In this document: piece by piece, positions 17,140 through 24,773 of the stretch | How positions within the stretch are numbered: position 1 is the stretch's first letter | How the letters are laid out: every line of letters starts with the position of its first letter | Assembly (NCBI GenBank): GCA_052143575.1 | Contig: JBKQSP010000054.1 | Span: 1-64,000 of the forward strand | Length of the DNA stretch: 64,000 nucleotides | Source of the DNA: JAKACA01 sp052143575 | GTDB taxonomy: Bacteria > Actinomycetota > Acidimicrobiia > Acidimicrobiales > Bog-793 | Direction: 5' to 3' | The notes under the pieces: generated by a model | Database searches by the model: none | The model's input: only the letters and a program-made list of their open reading frames with translations | What the model was told of the DNA's origin: nothing | Translations under genes and position numbers: made by a program

Positions 17140-18402
17140 ATGGGCGTGAGAATGTTGCATCGGATGCTTCTTCTGGCGGGAGCGCTTCTCGTGGTGCTCC
17201 TCGCCGCCACCATCGTCCTCGTGACCGCATCGCCGGCCCGTGCGGACCGACCTCTGGGTGGCTCCAGCACCGTGCCGACAACGACGACGGCGGCTCCCCG
17301 CCTTGTGCAACCGACTCTGACATTCTCCTGGGACGGCCTTCGGTTCACTGACGTCGTGCTCGTGGACATTCCCAAGGCGCCGCTCCCCGGGTTCTTCCTC
17401 CGCCTGTCGCCGTCCAGTCAGACGATCAAATGCGCAGCTACAGCGTTGGCGAGGTCTCCGAAGTACGACGGTGGTGTCAACAGCTTCAGCGTCGTCTGCG
17501 ACGCAACCACACTGCCTTCGGCCTATACACCGACGCTCGAAGTGTTCGTGCCCGGCGCACCGTCGACGTTCGTGCCAGTCACGCTCATCAACATTTCACA
17601 CAGGAACCGGGACCAATCGCTCCCCTTTGTGGTTGGTGCTGTTCTGGCTGTGGTTGCCTTGGCGTGGGTTGTCCTCTGGTTGCGACACAAGGACCGGATG
17701 CACTCGGTGATGGACCAAGTCGCCGCGGACGTGTCATGGAGCATCTCCGACAGCTGGGTAACCAATGTCGGGGTTGTTGGAGGCCTATTGACCACGGTGG
17801 CTGCAGCGACTTCTGGATCACTGAGCGGAGCGCTCCCTGGCGTGCCGAGTCCACGCATCGAAGTTCTCTCGGTGACGTTCGTGGCCATGTTGGCTCTGGG
17901 TCCCCTTATCTACGGCGTTTGTGCGAAGAAGGTGCCGGAGGTTACTGACGCAAGTCAGGTGACGGAGAAGATCAATATTACTATCGAGGATGATGGCACG
18001 ACAACACCATACAGCACTGAGATTCGTCCGATTAGGGAGGCAATTGATATTACCGTCGGAGGTACGGGTACAACGTCACGGGACAATACCGACACAAGCC
18101 AGGCACCGGCAACCACCCGCGGTACCGTCGGGGGTGTCTTCTTGCTGAGTCTTGTGACGCTCATCGCGGTCTTCGGAGAACTGACCACTCTCTGGACTCT
18201 GGTCGATCTCTCGACGGCGGATAGTTCCATCCGTGACTTGCTTCAAAGCGGACTCTGGTTAGGTGGCCTCGTCGTTTTCATCTATTCGATCCGCTCGATC
18301 ACACTCCTCGTCGAAGGGGCCGGGCCACCGAAAGCCGGCGCGGACAAGCCCCGTGGTCGGTCGCTCCTCTCGCACGGCGGTCCCGTAGCCGCGGCGCTCT
18401 AG
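17140..18402 (+). CDS. Membrane protein of unknown function
   Basis: 420 residues from an ATG at 17140, chosen because GAAGGGGAG lies just upstream and a signal peptide begins there (MLHRMLLLAGALLVVLLAA, cleavage near SPARA-D). A mostly polar outer part of about 140 residues with two conserved-looking Cys is followed by about five membrane segments, including FVVGAVLAVVALAWVVLWL, VAMLALGPLIYGVC and LWLGGLVVFIYSI. A cytoplasmic or loop part rich in Thr separates the last ones. No family is recognised. Codon use is less GC-extreme than in the metabolic genes nearby, consistent with an accessory region. Confidence 0.65.
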   Translation: MGVRMLHRMLLLAGALLVVLLAATIVLVTASPARADRPLGGSSTVPTTTTAAPRLVQPTLTFSWDGLRFTDVVLVDIPKAPLPGFFLRLSPSSQTIKCAATALARSPKYDGGVNSFSVVCDATTLPSAYTPTLEVFVPGAPSTFVPVTLINISHRNRDQSLPFVVGAVLAVVALAWVVLWLRHKDRMHSVMDQVAADVSWSISDSWVTNVGVVGGLLTTVAAATSGSLSGALPGVPSPRIEVLSVTFVAMLALGPLIYGVCAKKVPEVTDASQVTEKINITIEDDGTTTPYSTEIRPIREAIDITVGGTGTTSRDNTDTSQAPATTRGTVGGVFLLSLVTLIAVFGELTTLWTLVDLSTADSSIRDLLQSGLWLGGLVVFIYSIRSITLLVEGAGPPKAGADKPRGRSLLSHGGPVAAAL

Positions 18403-18524
18403 CCAAGCTGCCAGAGCCCGACGGAGGACTCCACCAGACAGCCTGCGGCCTTCTTATGGCTGAGACACCCAGTACAGCTTCAGGAGCCTGCTCACGCGAC
18501 CCGCGCCGCCGGCAGGCGCAGGTC

Positions 18525-19718
18525 CTACCGACCGCGAGGCGTGAAGCGGATCGTGAGCGACGCCTTGTAGGAGTGGATGTTCCCGGTGCGTGCCCAGATG
18601 CCACCTTCGCCGGGGTTGAACCCTTCGCAGCATGGGGTCGTGAAGTCGAGCTCGACGCTGCGACTGACCGTGAAGGCGCGCCCAGCCCGCATGGCGCTCA
18701 CTTCCGCCGTCGTGGCTGCGCTCGTCTCCGCCTCGTCGTAGTTGATGCGGTAGCCGACGAGGTTGAGTGGCAGCACGGGCTTGCCGACACCGACGAGGAC
18801 GAGCGCTCCCACGATCTGGCTCCCACAGCTGCCCGGTGGTAGCTGAGGCCCAGAGTTGGTGATCAGGAACGTGTTGGAGGTTGCCGTCGGGCTCCAGGAG
18901 AGGCTGAGGACGACGGGTTTGCCGGTAAAGGTGTGATGACAGTCCGCCGGTTGGGTCGCCTGCCGGAACGTGCCGCCGCCAGGGCACTCGACGATCGGCG
19001 AGTCCGGCCCACTGATGAGCGACTCGATCGACTCGGTCGTCTTGCCGAAGGCGCCCCGGACGTCGTCGGCGAACAAGCCCTCGATGCGAGGGCTCTGCAA
19101 GCGTGAGTAGGTCACGTTCGGGAAGCGGACGGTCAGGTGCTCGATGCGAACGCCAGAGCCGACCTGTGCGTCGCAGATGCCCGTTGTCGAGTCCCACTCG
19201 GAGTCGTAGTAGGTCCAGGCGTCGTCGACGACGAGCGACAGGGTGGCGCTGTAGTGGTACGTGGCGTTGCCGTGAGCTCGCGCTGGCCGCGTCGAGCCCC
19301 CGATGATGACAACCACGGTGCCGGTGCTGTCGGAGTGCAGGCCGTCGTGGTAGTTGTACTCGCCCGGTGTTGTGAACCGCCGCTGATAGCTCGCCCCGGG
19401 GGTGAGCGTCGTGGGCGAGTCAACCTGGCCGGCGAGGCTGTGCGGCTGGGTGCCGTTGTTCTTCCACCGCACCGTTGTCCCGACCACGACGACCACGACG
19501 GCCGGCGTGAAGCCCTCCTCGGTGATCGATACCTTGGCGACAGCTGGAGTGGCCGCCACCGCCGGCTCGGCCCTCGTCACGCCGGTGAGCAAGGACGACG
19601 CCGTCGCGAGCACGACGCTCACGCACAGCCAGCGGAGCACCGGCCGTTTCCTCGACGCCTTCGCCGTGGATGTCCAAGGGAGTCTCATCGTCGTTGCCGC
19701 GTGGGTGTCGCTGTCCAC
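18525..19718 (-). CDS. Secreted cupredoxin-like protein with altered copper site
   Basis: 397 residues with an N-terminal signal segment (VLRWLCVSVVLATASSLLTG) and then a plastocyanin-like domain at about 60-140. It has the first copper histidine (QPHSL, H93) and the closing loop YNYHDGLHSDSTGTV, with the second histidine (H128) kept, but the canonical Cys position is Asp and the Met position Ser. The remaining 250 residues are a Cys-containing extracellular part with no family I recognise. GTG 19718 and ATG 19688 are both possible starts. Three bases after the collagen-like gene, so probably cotranscribed with it. Confidence 0.7.
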   Translation of the reverse strand: MDSDTHAATTMRLPWTSTAKASRKRPVLRWLCVSVVLATASSLLTGVTRAEPAVAATPAVAKVSITEEGFTPAVVVVVVGTTVRWKNNGTQPHSLAGQVDSPTTLTPGASYQRRFTTPGEYNYHDGLHSDSTGTVVVIIGGSTRPARAHGNATYHYSATLSLVVDDAWTYYDSEWDSTTGICDAQVGSGVRIEHLTVRFPNVTYSRLQSPRIEGLFADDVRGAFGKTTESIESLISGPDSPIVECPGGGTFRQATQPADCHHTFTGKPVVLSLSWSPTATSNTFLITNSGPQLPPGSCGSQIVGALVLVGVGKPVLPLNLVGYRINYDEAETSAATTAEVSAMRAGRAFTVSRSVELDFTTPCCEGFNPGEGGIWARTGNIHSYKASLTIRFTPRGR

Positions 19719-19721
19719 CCC

Positions 19722-20471
19722 TCAACTCTGGACGTCAAGGCTGGCGGATTGCACGGCCGTGATTGAGACGGTGTTGGCGAGAGTGTTGCCCGTGTTGCCC
19801 GCACCCACGCACTTCACCTCAGCGACTCCTGCGGCCGTGATCGTGCCGGCCACGGTCAGCGACATCGCCGCGAAGTTCTCCGGGCTGCTCGTGGACCCGA
19901 GCACTCCGACGTCGACGGCATCGGACGCCGTGCCGAGAATCAGCTGGCACTCGACCAGATCAGAGGCATGGCTGGCGCTGATGTCTTGGAGCGACAGATC
20001 CGCGTTCACGACGTAGGTGCCGGCGGCGAGCAGGAGGGCTCCGACGGATCCGAGCGTCGCCGGGATGTGCTCGCCAGTCTCGGAGAGGTAGAAGCTGTTG
20101 CTTGGGCCGGCGGGGCCGGGTCCTCCGGGCGTTCCCGGCGTTCCGGGCGTTCCCTGCTTGCCCCTCGGTCCCCTCGCCCCCTTCGGGCCGGTCTGGTTCC
20201 AGGACACCGCCGACGACCCAGAGCCGCATGCCCGCGCTGTCGTGCCGACCTTCGAGAGCGTGCCGTTCTTCAGGCAGGCGTGAAAGACGGCGCTCGACAG
20301 CGAGCCGGTAACGGCCGCCATCGCCGTGCCCACACCGAGGGCGAGCACGAGCACGACAACGGCGGTGGCCACGAGCGGGCGTCCCCGCCGCGATGTCAGG
20401 CCCCTCGTCGTCCCGATGAGGTCCCGATGCCCCAGGTCGCCTCGCCAGCTGTGTCGGCCCTTGACGCTCAT
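19722..20471 (-). CDS. Membrane-anchored or secreted collagen-like protein
   Basis: 249 residues. After a basic N-terminus comes one hydrophobic segment (PLVATAVVVLVLALGVGTAMA), then a Cys-containing stretch. A short collagen-like run of Gly-X-Y triplets (GPKGARGPRGKQG, GTPGTPGTPGGPGPAG) is followed by a beta-rich C-terminal domain resembling those that trimerise bacterial collagen-like proteins. ATG at 20471 has GGAAGGGG upstream. It lies directly ahead of the cupredoxin-like gene and behind the LuxR-type regulator on the same strand. Function unknown, likely a surface component. Confidence 0.75.
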   Translation of the reverse strand: MSVKGRHSWRGDLGHRDLIGTTRGLTSRRGRPLVATAVVVLVLALGVGTAMAAVTGSLSSAVFHACLKNGTLSKVGTTARACGSGSSAVSWNQTGPKGARGPRGKQGTPGTPGTPGGPGPAGPSNSFYLSETGEHIPATLGSVGALLLAAGTYVVNADLSLQDISASHASDLVECQLILGTASDAVDVGVLGSTSSPENFAAMSLTVAGTITAAGVAEVKCVGAGNTGNTLANTVSITAVQSASLDVQS

Positions 20472-20598
20472 CGGTGCCCCTTCCTGCTGCGCTTGAGATG
20501 CCCGGTCCCGAGGTCTCGCCTCCGCCAGAGTGGATGTCACGGTACGACGGGTGTCGCCGACTCGAAACGGGGATCTCCCTAGTTCTCGGTCGGCGCTC

Positions 20599-23355
20599 TC
20601 ATGGCCGGGGCGGCGCAAAGCGGCGAGCGAGCTCGCTCCGAGACCGGAGACCGAGCTTGCGGTAGACGCTGCCGAGGTGGAACTCGATGGTCTTCGTGCT
20701 GAGAAACAATGCCGTCGCCGCCTCACGGTTGGAGGCCCCTTCGGCGACAGCGAGGGCGACGCGCAACTCCTGTGGCGTGAGCTGCTCGTCTGCAGATGAG
20801 TCACGGCGACGGACGGTCTGGCCAGTGGCGGCGAGCTCCCGCTCCGATCGCTCGATCCATGGGCGGGCGCCGAGAAGCTCAAAGGTCTCCAAGGCGGCTC
20901 GCAAGTGTTGTCGTGCCTCTGCCCGTTTCTTGGCGCGTCGAAGTCGCTCGCCGTAGCACAGCTCCGTACGGGCACGCTCGAACGGCAGCGAGACGTGATC
21001 GTGCCACCGAAGGGAGTCCTCGAAGGCGGCTTCGAAGCATTCCGCTGTCGCCATGAAACCTCGGCAGCGGGCGGCGGCAGCTTGGCCCCAACTGCTCTCG
21101 CTCCTCGTGGCGTGCCCGTCGAAGGTTGCGAGTGCGCTCTCGGCGTCCTCGTCCCGCCCCGATCTCGCCAGCGCCTCGATGCGCTCGGGGGCAGCCCCGA
21201 GCAGGCTCGGCTCGCCGACCTGCTCCTCTTCCAGCACCGGCGCAAGGCGGTCGAGATGGACGAGCGTCTCGTCGTAGCGCTGGTCGGCGAACTCGAGTAA
21301 GGCGAGGATTTCGTCGGCGGCGATCTCGGCGGCCCTGAGACCCCCGAGCTGGGCAGCCACCGCCAGGCTCTCGGCAATGTGTGCCCGACAGATCTCGGCC
21401 TGACCGCGTTGCGCCTCGATCCGGGCCACTCCCTCGAGCAGTCGCGGAAGGTGGACGGACTGACCGGTCTCGTGCGCCAGCTCGACGGCCTCGTGCAGGC
21501 CCGAGTAGGCGGCGTCCCAGGCCCCCGTGCGGAAGTCGAGCTCACCGAGCACCGAGAGGGGGAAGGGCAGCAGCCCCGGAGCACCGGCTGCTCGGGCCGC
21601 CTGCACGATGCGGTCGAGCAGCTTTCGCGCCGTGTCGAACTGCTCGACCCAGAGATAGGTGATGCTGATCGCCTGGGAGAACGCCAGGTGCGGCCCCCAA
21701 ATCGGATCAGCCTCCATCAAGAGCGGAAGGCATCTGTCCAGGAGGGCGCGGGCGCGGGTGGAGTCGCCCCGGATGACGAGCGCCTGCGCCAGGATGGCGT
21801 CGGCGAAGAGGGCAAGCGGCCCACCCACGCGCTGCGCCGACGCGTGTGCCTGTTCCGCTGTCTGATAGGCGAGGCGGCCGTCGCCCACGAGGTAGCAGGG
21901 TGCGACGGCGGCCATCTGCAGGATCGACGCCCGTCCCGGCTCGCTCTGCTCGAACCTGGCAGCCTCGGCCGTCAGGAGCCGATGCGCCTCGCGTGGCTGG
22001 CCGACGAGGGTGAGGAAGGAGGAGTGGACGAGCTCGAGGTCGGCGTGCAGGGCTTCGCTCTGAGCATGGGTGAGCGCCTCGGCGGCGAGGGCAACGGCCT
22101 GCTCGGGCCGCCCGATCAGGTTCAGGTCGACGGATGCCTCGCCGAGACGTCGTGCTCTCGTGTCGGGATCGGCCGTCAGTCGGGCGGAGCGCTGAAGGGC
22201 GCGGGCAGCTCCCGCGTGTGCGCCGCGCCGCCTCGCTTCGACGCCGACGTCATCGAGGGCGTCGGCGATCGTGGCGTCCGGGCCGATCGCCGCCGCCGCC
22301 AGATGCCAGACGCGCCGTCGGTCGTTGTCCGCCAAGGCACCGGCCAGGGCCACGTGGGCCTTGCGGCGGTTGGACGTCAGGGCTCCGTGATAGGCGGCCG
22401 AGCGCAGCAACGGGTGCCTGAAGTCCACTCGGCTGCCCTCAAGGCTGATGATGCCGGCCTCTTCGGCCGGTTCCAGTGCGGTGGAGGAGAGGCCAAGGCC
22501 ATGCAGGGCGGCAACGATCACATCGAGCTCACCCGTCCCACTGGCGGCGGCAATTAGCAGGGCGCTCCGAGTATCAGGTTGCAGCTCGGCGATGCGGCGG
22601 CGGAGCGCCCGCTCGATCGTCGGACCCGGTGGAAGCGGGTCCTGCAGAGGCTCCGACCCGTCCAGCTGACCGGCGCTCAACAGGAGGGGAAGCTCGACGA
22701 GGGCAAGGGGGTTGCCACCGGTCGAGGAGTGGAGCCATCGGGCCACCTCGGCGTTCACCGGTGCCTCCGTAGCGCTCTTCAGCAGCTCGGTGGCAGCGTC
22801 GGAGGACAGCCCGCCGAGTAGGAGTGTCTCGAGATCGTGGAACGGCGCCGCCACCTCGTCGTGCAGCCGCGTCGTGAAGACCATGGCGACGCCTTCGGCT
22901 TGTAGCCGCCGGGCGGCGAAGCTGAGTGCCTGCGCCGAGGAGGCGTCAACCCACTGCAGGTCGTCGACGGTGCACAGCACCGGCGTGCGGTCGGCGGCGG
23001 CGGAGAGAAGGCCGAGGGTGGCGACTCCGACGGCCAAGGGATCGACGCTGACGGCCGGGCCGAGGGCGAGCGCCCCCTCCATGGCGGCCCGCTGGCGATC
23101 GGGCAACGCGGTCACGAGGTCGAGGGTTGGGGCGAACAGCTCCGCAAGACCGGCGAAGGGGAGATCGGACTCGGCGGTCACGCCTCGAGCGCTCAGGACC
23201 TCGAGGTCACTCGCCATCTCGGTGACCGCCCGCAGCAATGCCGTCTTACCCATGCCCGTGTCACCGGTGATCACGAGGGCGCCGCTTCGACCGTGCCGGG
23301 CCTCGTCGAGGAGCTTCTCGAGACGAGCAACCTCGGTCTCCCGCCCTACGAGCAC
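20599..23355 (-). CDS. Large ATP-binding LuxR-family regulator (LAL type)
   Basis: 918-residue transcription factor. The N-terminus has an AAA/STAND ATPase with Walker A GDTGMGKT (about 30-37) and Walker B VLCTVDDLQWVD. A long TPR-like helical middle part follows, and a C-terminal LuxR/GerE helix-turn-helix (LTPQELRVALAVAEG, then TKTIEFHLGSVYRKLG). This is the MalT/LAL architecture, usually activated by a ligand sensed by the middle region. The GTG start at 23355 opens LVGRETEVARLE, the standard beginning of the family. Its target is unknown; the collagen-like and cupredoxin-like genes lie 127 bases downstream on the same strand. Confidence 0.92.
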   Translation of the reverse strand: MLVGRETEVARLEKLLDEARHGRSGALVITGDTGMGKTALLRAVTEMASDLEVLSARGVTAESDLPFAGLAELFAPTLDLVTALPDRQRAAMEGALALGPAVSVDPLAVGVATLGLLSAAADRTPVLCTVDDLQWVDASSAQALSFAARRLQAEGVAMVFTTRLHDEVAAPFHDLETLLLGGLSSDAATELLKSATEAPVNAEVARWLHSSTGGNPLALVELPLLLSAGQLDGSEPLQDPLPPGPTIERALRRRIAELQPDTRSALLIAAASGTGELDVIVAALHGLGLSSTALEPAEEAGIISLEGSRVDFRHPLLRSAAYHGALTSNRRKAHVALAGALADNDRRRVWHLAAAAIGPDATIADALDDVGVEARRRGAHAGAARALQRSARLTADPDTRARRLGEASVDLNLIGRPEQAVALAAEALTHAQSEALHADLELVHSSFLTLVGQPREAHRLLTAEAARFEQSEPGRASILQMAAVAPCYLVGDGRLAYQTAEQAHASAQRVGGPLALFADAILAQALVIRGDSTRARALLDRCLPLLMEADPIWGPHLAFSQAISITYLWVEQFDTARKLLDRIVQAARAAGAPGLLPFPLSVLGELDFRTGAWDAAYSGLHEAVELAHETGQSVHLPRLLEGVARIEAQRGQAEICRAHIAESLAVAAQLGGLRAAEIAADEILALLEFADQRYDETLVHLDRLAPVLEEEQVGEPSLLGAAPERIEALARSGRDEDAESALATFDGHATRSESSWGQAAAARCRGFMATAECFEAAFEDSLRWHDHVSLPFERARTELCYGERLRRAKKRAEARQHLRAALETFELLGARPWIERSERELAATGQTVRRRDSSADEQLTPQELRVALAVAEGASNREAATALFLSTKTIEFHLGSVYRKLGLRSRSELARRFAPPRP

Positions 23356-23505
23356 AGGTCATCGTAGGCAGCGGATCGGCCGGCGTGCTGAAGTACTAGG
23401 GGTTCTCCTGATCCGAGCCGGTGGCACGTTCTCTACTCTCGGCAATCGAACGGTGTCATCGGGCGGCGCCCTCGGGCTCGATGGCGACCGAGGAAGGAGC
23501 CCTCC

Positions 23506-23856
23506 GTGTTCGCCGTCACCATCGACCCCGAGGTCCTGGCTGGCTTGGCGGCGCGTCTCGAGGTCTGGGGCTTCGAGCTGACGAACGCCGAGTGGGAGCA
23601 TCTTGTCGGCCTGCTCGGGCTCGGTTCAACCATCCTGGCGGAGGTGGTCGCCGGCGTCGAGGAGAACGTGGCGGGTGCGACCGAGGCGGAGGCGATGGGA
23701 TCGCCTGGCTTTGCCGACGCCCTCAGCCCCGCCGCCGACGCCGTCTTGAGCCGAGCGGGAGCCGGACTGTCGGTGGTCATCAGCTTCGGCCCCGGGCCGA
23801 GCCAGTGGACGGTGACGTCGGCTCGACCGGAATCCGGCCCGGGGGCGCCTCAGTAG
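23506..23856 (+). CDS. Small protein of unknown function
   Basis: 116 residues. GTG at 23506 is preceded by AGGAAGGAG at good spacing, and the residue pattern (amphipathic helices, then a beta segment GLSVVISFGPG) looks like a real soluble protein. No family is recognised. It diverges from the LuxR-type regulator (150 bases) and overlaps the sortase-like gene end to end by 7 bases. Confidence 0.5.
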   Translation: MFAVTIDPEVLAGLAARLEVWGFELTNAEWEHLVGLLGLGSTILAEVVAGVEENVAGATEAEAMGSPGFADALSPAADAVLSRAGAGLSVVISFGPGPSQWTVTSARPESGPGAPQ

Positions 23857-24773
23857 ACGTTGGGGAGCAGCCGCATTGCCTCGGTGCTGAGACCCCACAG
23901 GATCGCGAAGATGAGGGGGGCGCCGACGAGCCAGGTCTGGGCGTGACCCCACCGAGTCCACAGCCAGGCGATGGCGAGCGAGGCGACGAGGAGTGCTTGT
24001 AGCCAGAAGATGATGAACGGCCATGCCGTCGGATCGCTGCGGCCCTGGTATTCCACCGGCGACACGGCCGTGGGCCGCCCCGGGGGCGAAGCGACCGCCC
24101 TGCCTTGCAGGAGGGCGTCGACGTACACGAGGTGGTTGCCGGCCCAGCGCCCGAGCCAGCCAGAGCCGGCTGAGGTGACGAGGGTCAACAGGGCGCCGCT
24201 CTTCGAAATCTCGGGCAGCGGCTGACCGGCGACGAGCTGCCCCTCGACGCTGAAGCGGAACGTCCCGTAACCGGTCGTCACTGTGATGACGTCTCCCTTG
24301 CGCAGCCGCGTGATGTCCCCGAACGGTGCGCCGGCCGTCGTGCTCCTTGCCATGAGGATGGACTGGCCGACCTGTCCGGGCAAGGGTGAGTTCGGGAGAT
24401 GACCGGGCCCAGCGAGGAGATTGCTCGGCGACGTGCCCTCGACCACCACGACGTTGCGCAGCCCCGCCGCCGGCGAGTTGAGGAGGGCGATCGGTGTGCC
24501 AGAGGGAATGGAACCGCCGATGCTCGGCGCAGTCGGGCTCGCCGGGTCGAGGAGCCCGCGGAAGGCCGCATACAGCTGATGTTGACTTCGTTGCTCCTGC
24601 AAGCCGCTGAGCCCGTAGGCGAAGGCTCCGAAGAAGAGGACCACGACGCTGAAGGCCGTCAGGCTGGCGAGTGTGATGGCGAGGGCGGTGGGCATCGGAC
24701 GCCGACCGTCGGGCGCCGTCGTGGTCACCTCTTCCACCGCCTCGGGTGCCGGTGCCGGCGCGACGGTGATCAC
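23850..24773 (-). CDS. Sortase-fold membrane protein without catalytic residues
   Basis: 307 residues from a GTG at 24773 that overlaps the previous stop as GTGA. One membrane segment near 31-54, a sortase-like domain at about 85-225, and two C-terminal membrane segments. The domain follows class E/F sortases closely (GPGHLPNSPLPGQ, STTAGAPFGDITRL, RKGDVITV, LLTLVTS). The catalytic His of the GHRTT motif is Arg (R143), the Cys of the TLTTC motif is Ser (S201), and the Arg before the last strand is His (H214). It therefore cannot be an ordinary transpeptidase. Last gene of the envelope operon; a structural or binding role is inferred. Confidence 0.8.
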   Translation of the reverse strand: MITVAPAPAPEAVEEVTTTAPDGRRPMPTALAITLASLTAFSVVVLFFGAFAYGLSGLQEQRSQHQLYAAFRGLLDPASPTAPSIGGSIPSGTPIALLNSPAAGLRNVVVVEGTSPSNLLAGPGHLPNSPLPGQVGQSILMARSTTAGAPFGDITRLRKGDVITVTTGYGTFRFSVEGQLVAGQPLPEISKSGALLTLVTSAGSGWLGRWAGNHLVYVDALLQGRAVASPPGRPTAVSPVEYQGRSDPTAWPFIIFWLQALLVASLAIAWLWTRWGHAQTWLVGAPLIFAILWGLSTEAMRLLPNVY

